A stretch of 64,000 bases of DNA, taken from NCBI RefSeq assembly GCF_037969725.1, contig NZ_CP150203.1, positions 1,194,001 to 1,258,000 on the forward strand, in the 5' to 3' direction. A program made the translations under genes and the position numbers. Source of the stretch: Paenibacillus sp. FSL W8-0426. Its GTDB lineage: Bacteria > Bacillota > Bacilli > Paenibacillales > Paenibacillaceae. This document shows, in pieces, positions 8,424-17,156 of this stretch (positions are counted from its first letter, which is position 1; each line of letters starts with the position of its first letter). The notes under the pieces are model-generated. The model had not been told where the DNA came from. It ran no database searches and saw only the letters and a program-made list of their open reading frames with translations.

Positions 8424-10304
8424 GTGAACAAGTGGCTTCTGCGTACGACGCTCAGCGTCACCCTGCTCAGTCAGCTTCAGGCGCCTTTTGCTTCCGCGCA
8501 AGCGTCGGATCTGCTCTTTTCCGACATTCATCAGGCATCCAATTGGTCATTGGATTCGATTGCCTATTTGAATGAAAAGGGCATTACCCACGGATACGAT
8601 GACGGAACGTACAAACCGCGCAAACCCATCACCCGCCAGGAAGTGGCCGAACTGCTTGTGCGCGCGCTGCAGCTTCCAACGAGTGCATCGTCGGTAACAT
8701 TGCCTTCAGACGTTCGTCCGTCCAGTTGGTCTGCCGACAGCATTCAGCGTGTGCTGAACCAGGGATTGATGGGGCGTCCCGATGAGCCTTTTCGTCCTAC
8801 GGACGTCGTTACCCGGGAAGAGCTGCTGTCGATTTTTGTCCAAGCAACCGGAGTGAAGGGGGAAGGAAAGACTGCGCTGCCTGAAGGTGAAGTAAGCTCT
8901 CCCGAGCGTAAACAAAGCATTGAAACGTCTCTGGAGCTTGGGTTGCTGCAAGGGGACGGCCGCAAGCTGGATTTGAACAAACCGACGGAACGGCAAGAAA
9001 TCGCGGTCTTTTTGACTCGCTTGCTGGAGGCCCTTCAGGAACCGCAAAACCGTGAATTGGAGCTGACGTTCGTAAACGAAAGCATCGTTCGCATCGGTGC
9101 CTTCCAATATCCGGTGACGGATGACATGAAGGCACTCTTTACCGCAGGCAACAAAGAGCTGCTTTCCGGTTCGACATTAAAGGTAAAGCTGACCTCCGGT
9201 TTCAAGATTCAGGAGATCGTGGATTTGACCGTGCCTGCCTCCAAAAGCAATTTGACCCTTGATGGCGGCGGTCTCCGCGTTTCCGGCAATATCACGATTT
9301 TGGGAGACCACATCAAGCTCCAGCATTTGACCGTTGCAGGCAAAATCGTCGCCGGAGGAGCACCTAAAACGTCATTGGAGCTGCACGACGTGACGTCGAA
9401 TCAACTGGAGCTTGCCACGGCTTCCCAGCTGAGCTTGACAGGAAATTCTTCAATTCAATCTTTGACGGTGAGCCAGACTGCCGTTGACGGATCTTCGATC
9501 GTGTTGAAAGAAACCGGCGAGATTAACGACATTATCGTTCCGGACAAACGGCTTGTGCCGAACCTGGTCAAGGATTATGGCATTAACCAGGGCAAAATTC
9601 AGCTCATTAATGGACAACCCCGGGAAACGCAAACCGCTGCTTCCGGCGGATCGGGCACCAGTAGCAGTTCTGGAAGCAGCAGTTCCGGGAGCGATAGCAA
9701 TTCCTCGGCCCCGGTAATCCCAACGATTAACAAAATACAAGAGGTCGACAAAGCGTACGTGCTTCCTGCTCAAGTGTCCGTGCGTTTGGACGGCAACACG
9801 ACGGTAAACCGGACAGTGGCCTGGACCGCGCCTGAAGGCGTGCAAATTACGGATGGTGCGGTTCACATCAAAGTGCCGGGAGTATACGTACTTTCGGGCA
9901 AGGTGGAAGGGGTAGCGGAGAAGGCTCAGCTGAAGCTGGATGTCAGGCTGCCGTTGAAGCTGACGATCGGGAACGAGAACTCCAACATCGTTGTGACAAC
10001 GCCAGGCGAAGCCAAGACCATCACTTTCACATCGGAGCCTCTCCTTGAAGTGGCCAACAACGTTGAGCATATAAGCTACCTGTTCCAATGGACGGATGAG
10101 AACGGCGAACCTTCCAGTCAAGCGAAGTTTATTCGTGCGGAAGGGTATGAGTACGAGAAGCTGGGGAACGGCTGGCTGCTTACCAAAACAGACGATTCTC
10201 CGACGACTTCCAAGGAAACGTTGTCCCTTCAAGTGGAATTTGGCGAACCGGGTACCTACAGCGTGAAGATTACTGCCGTTAAGCATGAACATCATGAATA
10301 CTAA
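8424..10304 (+). CDS. SLH-domain surface protein
   Basis: A protein of 626 residues with a GTG start, preceded by GAAGGGAGAC. A signal peptide (about 1-27, ending ASAQA) is followed by three S-layer-homology repeats: FSDIHQASNWSLDSIAYLNEKGI, a second beginning around VRPSSWSADSIQ, and a weaker third around KQSIETSLELGLLQG. Such repeats anchor proteins to pyruvylated secondary wall polymer. A beta-rich middle region, a Ser/Gly linker at about 405-425 and an Ig-like C-terminal part follow. The two small secreted proteins directly downstream are probably co-transcribed, with 15 bases between this gene and the first. A role in a surface structure is inferred. Confidence 0.85.
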   Translation: MNKWLLRTTLSVTLLSQLQAPFASAQASDLLFSDIHQASNWSLDSIAYLNEKGITHGYDDGTYKPRKPITRQEVAELLVRALQLPTSASSVTLPSDVRPSSWSADSIQRVLNQGLMGRPDEPFRPTDVVTREELLSIFVQATGVKGEGKTALPEGEVSSPERKQSIETSLELGLLQGDGRKLDLNKPTERQEIAVFLTRLLEALQEPQNRELELTFVNESIVRIGAFQYPVTDDMKALFTAGNKELLSGSTLKVKLTSGFKIQEIVDLTVPASKSNLTLDGGGLRVSGNITILGDHIKLQHLTVAGKIVAGGAPKTSLELHDVTSNQLELATASQLSLTGNSSIQSLTVSQTAVDGSSIVLKETGEINDIIVPDKRLVPNLVKDYGINQGKIQLINGQPRETQTAASGGSGTSSSSGSSSSGSDSNSSAPVIPTINKIQEVDKAYVLPAQVSVRLDGNTTVNRTVAWTAPEGVQITDGAVHIKVPGVYVLSGKVEGVAEKAQLKLDVRLPLKLTIGNENSNIVVTTPGEAKTITFTSEPLLEVANNVEHISYLFQWTDENGEPSSQAKFIRAEGYEYEKLGNGWLLTKTDDSPTTSKETLSLQVEFGEPGTYSVKITAVKHEHHEY

Positions 10305-10319
10305 AGGAGTGTTAATTCA

Positions 10320-10835
10320 ATGAAAACGACCAGATTTGTAAAGGTTTTGTTGCTTTCCTCGGCATTATTGATGATGGCTGCCCCTACGTATGCTGCTTCA
10401 TCCCAAAAGGTATCCAATACGGTTTCGGCCACATTCACGGTCAAACCCGTGACACCTAGCTTTGTGCTGAAATGGGTCGGCGATGATGAATTGTTGGACA
10501 CACTTTCGCCTCAAACTGTTAATAGCGGGGACAGCAGGAATGTAACCGTTCGCGCGATCACCTCTCAAGTTTATACAAACGTCGAATTGAAGTTCACCAT
10601 AACTCGTACCGACGGTACAACCATGCAGAATGGTGACGTGGAACTGGCCGGGTACGTTGAAGGTTCCCTTGGAAATGCTGAAACAGGAAGTGTGAATGGC
10701 ATCGGAGATCTGGTGATTTTCTCTGATTTTTACCCTTCGATTTCTACGCCAGGCCAAGACTTCAAGTATAATCTGAAATTCAACACTGCTGGCGAGTATG
10801 TGATCAAAGTTGTAGCCATAAAAGTTCCTTCTTAA
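10320..10835 (+). CDS. Secreted hypothetical protein, paralogue 1 of a tandem pair
   Basis: A protein of 171 residues with a clear signal peptide (MKTTRFVKVLLLSSALLMM, cleaved near TYAAS). The mature part is beta-rich, with the pattern NTVSATFTVKP, an LxW segment, NSGDSRNVTVRA and a C-terminal AGEYVIKVVAIKVPS. The next gene repeats this order (EITATFKV, LSWINSSG, AGEEKELTLRA, AGNYKIEAAAY), so the two are a diverged tandem duplication. AAAGGAG precedes the ATG, and it follows the SLH gene by 15 bases. Possibly a small Ig-like extracellular module; no named family recognised. Confidence 0.75.
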   Translation: MKTTRFVKVLLLSSALLMMAAPTYAASSQKVSNTVSATFTVKPVTPSFVLKWVGDDELLDTLSPQTVNSGDSRNVTVRAITSQVYTNVELKFTITRTDGTTMQNGDVELAGYVEGSLGNAETGSVNGIGDLVIFSDFYPSISTPGQDFKYNLKFNTAGEYVIKVVAIKVPS

Positions 10836-10913
10836 AAGTGAGTACCGATTCAAATCATATACCGTGTGAACATCGAATTCACCGTCAAATCATGAAAAAG
10901 GAGATCAAATCCA

Positions 10914-11444
10914 ATGAAAACCCCTGCATTCATAAAAGCGTTGTTGTTGTCTTCCGCCCTGTTTACCATGGTTGCCCCCGCCTATGCGGGAGCAGCGCCA
11001 TACATCACTCTTTCCAACGAGATCACCGCTACGTTCAAGGTAAATGCTCCGGAAGAACCTACATACATGCTGAGCTGGATCAACTCGAGCGGCGCTGAAG
11101 TCAATGTACTCCCGACTCAAGAGGTAAACGCAGGAGAAGAGAAAGAACTGACGCTGCGTGCCACCGTGAGCCAAAATTATGACAATATTCGTTACGAGTT
11201 CAACATCACCAGAACAGAAGATAATACCTATGTGGAAACGAATGACGATGTGACTGTGTATCAAATGATCAATAATGAGGCAGTAAAATTGAATGGTTTT
11301 ACACAAAACGGAGTGTTCTACGCCAGCTCCAACAAATTAGCCACAGTGACCAGCCCGTCCATGGATACTACATTCAAAGTGGTGTTTAACAAGGCCGGCA
11401 ACTATAAAATAGAAGCGGCAGCCTATCAAGAAGAAGCTCGCTAA
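10914..11444 (+). CDS. Secreted hypothetical protein, paralogue 2 of a tandem pair
   Basis: A protein of 176 residues with signal peptide MKTPAFIKALLLSSALFTM, cleaved near AYAGA, and the same beta-rich layout as its upstream neighbour. The signal peptides are almost the same while the mature parts have diverged considerably, which suggests an old duplication with selection on export. AAAAAGGAG is upstream of the ATG, and a long-stem terminator follows at 11482. Probably the last gene of the SLH operon. Function unknown. Confidence 0.75.
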   Translation: MKTPAFIKALLLSSALFTMVAPAYAGAAPYITLSNEITATFKVNAPEEPTYMLSWINSSGAEVNVLPTQEVNAGEEKELTLRATVSQNYDNIRYEFNITRTEDNTYVETNDDVTVYQMINNEAVKLNGFTQNGVFYASSNKLATVTSPSMDTTFKVVFNKAGNYKIEAAAYQEEAR

Positions 11445-11481
11445 TCGAAGATCCAGCGATCTGGATGCATACTTGCAATAC

Positions 11482-11533
11482 TCAACCCAAAAACCTGTCC
11501 GGCTTTTAAATACCGGACAGGTTTTTGGGTTGA
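11482..11533. terminator. Strong bidirectional terminator
   Basis: AACCCAAAAACCTGTCCGG and its exact inverse CCGGACAGGTTTTTGGGTT flank a 10-base loop, so each strand ends in a U-rich arm. It lies between the convergent secreted-protein gene and the AEC transporter gene. Confidence 0.9.
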
Positions 11534-11584
11534 ACGTTTTTGGTTTAGATCTATGAAAGGAGGATCGTAGTCGAATCCATATGC

Positions 11585-12505
11585 TCAGAACGTTCTTGCA
11601 AACGAGATCAGCGCAGTAATCGTGATGATGTTCAGCAAGGTGGAGATCAGCACGGTCTGAGCCGCGAAATCCGGTTCGTTGTCATATTCCTCCGCCAAAA
11701 TGGAGGCGTTGACGCCGGTCGGCATGCCGGAAGCGATGATCAGCGCCTGGGCGGCGACGCCTTGCATGCCCAGAAGCAGCACGATGGAGATGCCGATGGC
11801 CGGACCGATCAAGAGGCGCAAAAATGTGCTAATATACACATCAAGGCGATACAGCCTGATCGGATATTTGACGATCTGGGCACCCAGCGTCAGCAGCGCG
11901 ACGGCGACCATGCTTTGCTGCGCGTACGTGAGCGGCATGGACAGGAAGGTCGGCAGCGGAACATGCCACATCTGGAATAGAAGGCCGAGCAGCAGCGCAT
12001 AAGGCACGGGCATTTTCAGAAAGCCGATGATGACCGCGCGGTAATTGCCTTTGAGCTTGGCCCCTTGGATCGACAGAACGCCGAACGTAAAGGTGAGCAG
12101 CGATTGCAGCGACATGACGAGGGCCTGTATGGAAGAGGCCAGCGGATCGCCGCGGAACACGAGCGCATTGATCGGCAGCCCGTAATTGCCTGCATTGTCC
12201 AGCATGATGCTGTTGTTGAAGGCGGCTTTCATGCCTTTATTCAGTTTGAGCGCCCGGGAGACTGCTGACCCGAGAACATATAGAACGATGACGTAAATGG
12301 CGTAAAACAGCGTAACCGTCCCGAGCAGCTCGCCCGACATGTCGGACTTGTACATGCTCATGAATACGGCGGCGGGAGTGATGCAGTAAAAGTTGATTTT
12401 GGCGAGGGTGTATAAATCGAGCTTAAAGATCTTTTGCATCCAGGACCCGACTCCGATCAGGAGAAAGACGGGCAGGACGACTTCCAGTATGATGTCAAAA
12501 ATCAT
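11585..12505 (-). CDS. AEC (auxin efflux carrier) family permease
   Basis: A protein of 306 residues, hydrophobic throughout, with about ten predicted membrane segments, typical for the AEC family. Family features include the N-terminal VVLPVFLLIGVGSWM, the NxGNYGLPINALVF segment, and the C-terminal ALIIASGMPTGVNASILAEEYDNEPDFAAQTVLISTLL. Members export or exchange small carboxylates such as malate in bacteria; the substrate here cannot be read from sequence. It is monocistronic, ending at the terminator shared with the SLH cluster. Confidence 0.9.
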   Translation of the reverse strand: MIFDIILEVVLPVFLLIGVGSWMQKIFKLDLYTLAKINFYCITPAAVFMSMYKSDMSGELLGTVTLFYAIYVIVLYVLGSAVSRALKLNKGMKAAFNNSIMLDNAGNYGLPINALVFRGDPLASSIQALVMSLQSLLTFTFGVLSIQGAKLKGNYRAVIIGFLKMPVPYALLLGLLFQMWHVPLPTFLSMPLTYAQQSMVAVALLTLGAQIVKYPIRLYRLDVYISTFLRLLIGPAIGISIVLLLGMQGVAAQALIIASGMPTGVNASILAEEYDNEPDFAAQTVLISTLLNIITITALISFARTF

Positions 12506-12624
12506 CGAGTTCAGCTTCCTTTTTCATGGGGATTCAATCCGGTTTCGAAAAACACTTTACTCATTATATCACTTCATGCATATATCCGAGGACGCAATTT
12601 AAAAAATGAAACGGAGGGTAATTT

Positions 12625-13131
12625 ATGGCTATTCCGGACCATCTCGATTATGGCTTGTCCATTCTGTTCATCGGTTTTAATCCAAGCCTGACGTCTGGCG
12701 AAACGGGCCATCATTACGCTTATAAAGGAAATCGTTTCTGGCGCATTCTCGAACGCTCGGGCTTGACTCCGCGTCTGTATGCACCGGAAGAGGACGGAGA
12801 TTTGCTCAAGCTGGGGTATGGATTCACAAATATCGTGGCCCGTCCCACGAGAGGTGTAGAGGATATCACGCGCGAGGAGTATGCGGAGGGACGCCTCATT
12901 TTGAAACAAAAGCTGGAGGAATACCGGCCGCAAGTGGCCTGCTTCGTCGGCAAAGGCGTATACGCCCAGTACAGCAAACGCGGGAAAACGGATTGGGGAT
13001 TTCAGGACGACCCGGTCGTACCGGAAATCCATGAGTTCGTTGCCCCCTCCTCCAGCGGGCTGGTACGCATGTCGATGGATGAAATCGTGGCCATTTATGC
13101 GCAGCTTAGCGAGTTTGTGGCTGGGAAATAA
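12625..13131 (+). CDS. mug: Mismatch-specific uracil/thymine DNA glycosylase (Mug/TDG type)
   Basis: A protein of 168 residues, the normal size of the Mug family. The first active-site motif appears as LFIGFNPSLTSGETGHHYA (usual G-I-N-P-G core), followed by GNRFWRIL and GYGFTNIVARPTRG. The second motif is APSSSG (usual N-P-S-S/G). The enzyme would remove uracil, ethenocytosine or thymine from G mispairs. GGAGG lies upstream of the ATG. It stands alone between the AEC permease and an ECF sigma gene. Confidence 0.88.
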   Translation: MAIPDHLDYGLSILFIGFNPSLTSGETGHHYAYKGNRFWRILERSGLTPRLYAPEEDGDLLKLGYGFTNIVARPTRGVEDITREEYAEGRLILKQKLEEYRPQVACFVGKGVYAQYSKRGKTDWGFQDDPVVPEIHEFVAPSSSGLVRMSMDEIVAIYAQLSEFVAGK

Positions 13132-13177
13132 CAAGCAAATAACAAGCGGCATCTGTCTTTCGAATTCACCCCAAACG

Positions 13178-13214
13178 CACTCTTTGCGGGAAAGGGTGGA
13201 TTCTTTTTTTTTTG
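13178..13214 (+). terminator. Probable terminator after the glycosylase gene
   Basis: CACTCTTT and AAAGGGTG form an 8-bp stem with one wobble around GCGGG, followed after a few bases by a run of nine T residues. Confidence 0.55.
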
Positions 13215-13294
13215 CCAAAGTGAGAAGTTTCAGGGGGAGAGGACGTCTATAGAGTACAGAACCATGCATGGACGCTGTAGAGAAGGGGGATACA

Positions 13295-13879
13295 ATGACA
13301 CAGCATATGCCTGAAATCCCGGAGGATGAGCTGGTTCGGCGCATTGTGGCGGGGGAGAAGCAGCTGTTTGCCATAATTGTGGACCGGTACAAAAATAAAG
13401 TGTTTGGCCTTTTGCGCGGAATGGGCGCGAGCCATCAGGATGCGCAGGATTTGGCGCAGGATGTGTTTATCCGTGTTTACCGGTATTTGGCGACCCGGCG
13501 GGAAGGCTCGAGCTTTTCGGCTTGGATCTACACAATTGCGGTGAATCGGATGCGCGATTTCATTCGCCAGCAGAAACCCGTTATGGTCGCAGATGCCCTG
13601 GAACTGGTGGAGGCTGCCGAGGAGGGAACGCCGGAAAAAACGGTGCTGCAGCAGGAGATGAAACGCGAGATCGTGCAGCAGCTCGATCGATTGCCGGAAG
13701 CGTATCGCCTCGTATTATTGCTGAAGTACACAAATGAGCTGAGTTATGAGGAGATTGCTCGCATTACGGGCATGAATCAGCTCCAGGTGCGCAATGCGCT
13801 GTATCGTGGCAAAAAAGCTCTAAGAAAACAAATGGACCGCAAGGGAGGTTTATCGATAAATGAAGCCTATTCCAAGTGA
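13295..13879 (+). CDS. ECF-type RNA polymerase sigma factor
   Basis: A protein of about 194 residues. Region 2 is seen in LFAIIVDRYKNKVFGLLRGMG, DAQDLAQDVFIRVYRYL and FSAWIYTIAVNRMRDFIRQ. Region 4 is seen in LDRLPEAYRLVLLLKYTNELSYEEIARITGM with the recognition helix QLQVRNALYRGKKALRK. The ATG at 13295 is preferred over 13268 because AAGGGGG lies 5 bases upstream. Its 3' end overlaps the next gene by 20 bases, as is usual for ECF sigma/anti-sigma pairs. Target promoters are unknown. Confidence 0.92.
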   Translation: MTQHMPEIPEDELVRRIVAGEKQLFAIIVDRYKNKVFGLLRGMGASHQDAQDLAQDVFIRVYRYLATRREGSSFSAWIYTIAVNRMRDFIRQQKPVMVADALELVEAAEEGTPEKTVLQQEMKREIVQQLDRLPEAYRLVLLLKYTNELSYEEIARITGMNQLQVRNALYRGKKALRKQMDRKGGLSINEAYSK

Positions 13880-15470
13880 AGAGGACCGGCAATGGCAGCG
13901 TGTTTTGTTTCATGAACAGCCGGATTCGGAGTTTACGCTGCGCGTCATGGAGAAGCTGGATGCGATATCCATCGATAAAAAGGAGCAAGGGAATCCGATT
14001 GGAGCGCAGATCAAGCTTCCCGGAAAAAGGATGAAACGTGCAGCCGTTTCCGCAGCGGCGCTGCTGCTGCTGGTTGGCGGAGCGTGGTTTGCTTGGGAGT
14101 GGGTGCAGCAGCAGCCAGCTGCGAGAAGTACGATCAATGCGGTAAATCCGCCACTCCCCGATATACCGGTACCGGATGAATTCAGGATCAACAATCTGGT
14201 CAATGATTATAAGCGCCTGCAACCGCTCGGAATGGTCGTTAATCCGAATATCCGGATTGAGGATCAGGGTTATACGCTGCAAATCGAAGAAGTGCTGGTG
14301 GATCGTTCACGGATTGTGCTGACACTTCAAGGGTTTGCACCGGATGGAAGAGGACCCATTTATATTACACCAGACCCTAGCAGGATCCATATCACGGATG
14401 AGAAGGGAGAATCCGTGGTCTCCGAAGTAGAGGTAAATATACAAAGCTTGAAGTACAGCCAGTTTGTTTTTCAGCTGCATGATGACGTTCCGGATCGGAT
14501 TGTGGTGCGAGGGGAACTGAATCACCTTAATGTAGGCAATGTATATGATGCGAAGAGCCGAACGTATACCGATGAAACGGCCTATGTCGATTGGAGCTTT
14601 CAATTTGGAATCGATCTGACCAAAGCCAAAACATATGCCGTGCAGAAGGCAATGAACGAAAGCTATGTGACGCCGGAAGGGCTTCGTTTGCAAATGAAGC
14701 AGTTGCTGCAAACGCCAACCGGGACACGTCTTGATCTGGATATAAGCCTGAACGATAAGCTTCTTGCCAAGGTGGGAGAGGGTTGGGAAAACCAAGTGGA
14801 GATTCTGTACCATCTGGAGATCCCGGCTACCCAGGAATATCGAATATTCAACGGCAGCCGTAGCGGTGCGCGTAAGGCAAAATACAGCCTTCGCGATACG
14901 ACCGGACTGAGTGGGAATGGCGGCGTGCTGAAGCTGTCGGAAATGTGGGACCCCGAATTCGTCACATTAGGCGCGGGACCGATTCGTTTCGTACTGGACG
15001 GGTACACCTTGCCTGTCAAAGATGAGAAATCAATAGAGATTGATTTGGACCGGATCCGCGAGCAGCCGGTGAAATTTGAACAGTCTGGGGATGAGCTGGT
15101 GCTGAGCGACTATGGGTATGGTCACGTCCGGGTATCTGGTAACCAGCCGATAAGTGTATTCGATGATAGGGGGGATCTAATTCTTGAAGGTTCAGGCTCG
15201 TTCTGGCAGAAAGAAGCACAAGCCGATCACTGGGTCGCAGTAGACGAGCATGGCGAGCAATACCCAGTGGAAATCGCCGGAACCTCTACTGCTTCTGAAT
15301 ATGGTGGAAAATTTGTTTCGGCGAATCTGAAGTACGTTATTCGGGGATTTTCTCAAAACAAAGGCACCAAACTGACCTTGAAGCGCACCTTGGAGACTCA
15401 TGATTATCAAGACGTCGATTGGGAGGTGGAGCTTCCTTCATCGGAGCATCTGCCTTGGTTGAATCAATGA
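13860..15470 (+). CDS. Membrane-anchored anti-sigma factor (DUF4179/DUF5643-like)
   Basis: A protein of 536 residues with a cytoplasmic N-terminus of about 60 residues, one membrane segment (AAVSAAALLLLVGGAWFAWEWV, about 62-83) and a large extracytoplasmic beta-rich region. This is the layout of ECF anti-sigma factors of the DUF4179 group. GGGAGG precedes the ATG inside the sigma gene, so the two are translationally coupled. It likely holds the upstream sigma at the membrane until an envelope signal arrives; the signal is unknown. Confidence 0.78.
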   Translation: MKPIPSEEDRQWQRVLFHEQPDSEFTLRVMEKLDAISIDKKEQGNPIGAQIKLPGKRMKRAAVSAAALLLLVGGAWFAWEWVQQQPAARSTINAVNPPLPDIPVPDEFRINNLVNDYKRLQPLGMVVNPNIRIEDQGYTLQIEEVLVDRSRIVLTLQGFAPDGRGPIYITPDPSRIHITDEKGESVVSEVEVNIQSLKYSQFVFQLHDDVPDRIVVRGELNHLNVGNVYDAKSRTYTDETAYVDWSFQFGIDLTKAKTYAVQKAMNESYVTPEGLRLQMKQLLQTPTGTRLDLDISLNDKLLAKVGEGWENQVEILYHLEIPATQEYRIFNGSRSGARKAKYSLRDTTGLSGNGGVLKLSEMWDPEFVTLGAGPIRFVLDGYTLPVKDEKSIEIDLDRIREQPVKFEQSGDELVLSDYGYGHVRVSGNQPISVFDDRGDLILEGSGSFWQKEAQADHWVAVDEHGEQYPVEIAGTSTASEYGGKFVSANLKYVIRGFSQNKGTKLTLKRTLETHDYQDVDWEVELPSSEHLPWLNQ

Positions 15471-15587
15471 GATCGGATCATGACGATGTCTGCCGGGGAT
15501 TGAATTGTGTAGATTGGTAGATAACGATGCTCCGAATGCGTTAGGGCAGTGTCTGAGAAGCTTTGCGCGTGAAACGGATCAGGCTTT

Positions 15588-15770
15588 AAAGAACCTGACG
15601 CACGTTATTAAACGAATTTTCAGGGAAAGAAATTTCTTGCGAATCACAGACACGCTATTGGCGTGAAAATGAAGTTCCTGGCGCTCAAATGGCCACAATA
15701 AGGTGTCTGAAGTTCGTAAGAAATTCAATTTTCCAAAATGACCCGAATAAGATGTGTGAGGTTCGTAAGA
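15588..15770. repeat. Composite four-arm repeat, copy 1 (order -,-,+,+)
   Basis: Four copies of a motif close to ATAACGTGTCTCAGGTTCGTTA lie at about 15588-15610 (minus), 15635-15661 (minus), 15697-15720 (plus) and 15745-15770 (plus). Spacing between starts is about 47, 62 and 48 bases. The same motif, order and spacing recur at 21598-21781. The outer and inner pairs are inverted, so the whole can fold as a nested hairpin. It lies between the convergent anti-sigma and LacI genes. Confidence 0.7.
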
Positions 15771-15796
15771 GTCAAAATGGAGATGTAGAGACAAAG

Positions 15797-15846
15797 GAGC
15801 GAAAGCTTCCGGCACTGTTGTCCGGGAGAATTTCGCTCTTTTTTGT
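15797..15846 (+). terminator. Rho-independent terminator (bidirectional stem)
   Basis: GAGCGAAA at 15797 pairs with TTTCGCTC at 15831, with an inner TTCCGG/CCGGGA pair, followed by TTTTTTG. It separates the anti-sigma gene from the convergent LacI gene. Confidence 0.85.
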
Positions 15847-15907
15847 TGTTGAAGGTTCAGCATACGGCAAGTACCCATACCCCCGAGCCGAGCCCGTATG
15901 CTAGAAG

Positions 15908-16978
15908 CTACGCGGAGTCCCTTGGGATCAGGTTGGTGGACAGCATAATCGTTTCCCTCGGCGAACCGGGCCGCTCCATGCGGCGCTGCAGCGATTCGAT
16001 TGCACGCTGCCCCAGCTCTTCCTTGCACAGGTGAACCGTTGTCAGGGGGGGAATCGCAGAGGCGGCCGCGTGTACGTTGTCGATGCCGAGCACACGGCAA
16101 TCGCCCGGCACGGAGAAGCCCATGTCCTGCAGTTTGCGCATCCATCGCATCGCAATGTCGTCATTGACGCCAACCCAGGCGTCCGGACGCTCTGCTTCAG
16201 GCAGCTGGCGAAACTCGCGGGCCAACTGTTCAAGCCAATCACCGTGCTCATAAGGAATGCTCCATTCGCGCAGCGCTGCGGTCACGCCATCTTGTGCTTG
16301 CGCCTGCTTGACCATCAGCTCCATGCCCATTCTGCGCTGGGCAAAGCTGGTGGCCCGGCCGTCGTCGGTGATCAGCCCGATTCGTCGGCAGCGGACGGAC
16401 AGCAGGTATTGTGCGGCGGTCATGCCCGCCTCCAGGTTGTCATGGCTGACGGTGTCGCAGTTCAGGAGCGGATCATGGTGATCCACCAGAATGAGGGGGC
16501 GTCCCGTTTTCGACAGCCGCTTCATCACGGTATGCGGGAATGCACCCATGACAACGATCCCTGCGCAATGCGTCCAGTCGAGGTGCGGAGCGAGGGCTTG
16601 CTCCGGCGATAGGCGGTCATCATCGGCAGACAGTGAAGGCGAAACGATAGCATGATGCCATCCCCGTTCATCGCAGGCAGATATCATGCCGGACAGCACG
16701 CGCTGCCAATAATGCGGCTCGCTGAGATTGGATTGGTTCATGCAGATCAGGGCAAACAGCGGGCTCGATGGCCTGTGAAGGTCTGCTCCTGCATTGGCTA
16801 TCGGCGTGGACGTAATGCCTGGCGTGTGTTGGCGATATCCGAGCGTTCGGGCTAATTCGAGCACGCGTGCGCGCGTTTCTTCGCTGACTCCCGATTTGCC
16901 GCCGAGGGCACGGGATACCGCATATTTGGACAGTCCGAGCTGGTCGGCCAGCGTTTGGATGGAAATTTTTCGTGACAT
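15908..16978 (-). CDS. LacI-family transcriptional regulator
   Basis: A protein of 356 residues. The N-terminal helix-turn-helix ISIQTLADQLGLSKYAVSRALGGKSGVSEETRARVLELARTLGY is typical LacI, with the hinge following. The periplasmic-binding-protein-like sensor domain follows (PLFALICMNQ..., GIVVMGAF..., GRPLILVDHHD, RRIGLITDDG, WVGVNDDIAMRWMRKLQDMGFSVPGDCRVLGIDN). It is divergent from the GH125 gene, with an 18-bp palindrome between them, so it most likely represses that gene and itself in the absence of a mannose-derived inducer (inference). Confidence 0.93.
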   Translation of the reverse strand: MSRKISIQTLADQLGLSKYAVSRALGGKSGVSEETRARVLELARTLGYRQHTPGITSTPIANAGADLHRPSSPLFALICMNQSNLSEPHYWQRVLSGMISACDERGWHHAIVSPSLSADDDRLSPEQALAPHLDWTHCAGIVVMGAFPHTVMKRLSKTGRPLILVDHHDPLLNCDTVSHDNLEAGMTAAQYLLSVRCRRIGLITDDGRATSFAQRRMGMELMVKQAQAQDGVTAALREWSIPYEHGDWLEQLAREFRQLPEAERPDAWVGVNDDIAMRWMRKLQDMGFSVPGDCRVLGIDNVHAAASAIPPLTTVHLCKEELGQRAIESLQRRMERPGSPRETIMLSTNLIPRDSA

Positions 16979-17058
16979 GGCAAGGCTCCTTCATCGAAGA
17001 AAGTGATGTGAACGGCATGAACAATTGACGGACGTGTACATACATAGTACATTACAAA

Positions 17059-17076
17059 TATAATAACGTTATTATA
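17059..17076. promoter_or_regulatory. Candidate LacI-family operator
   Basis: TATAATAACGTTATTATA is a perfect 18-bp palindrome with the central CG typical of LacI-family operators. It lies in the 178-base gap between the divergent LacI regulator and the GH125 gene, 80 bases from each start. Confidence 0.65.
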
Positions 17077-17156
17077 ATTTAACATAACAAAAATAACAAT
17101 ATACATCCGCTCCACCTAAAAATCCAACCTAATTCATCCCAAGGGAGACGATATCG

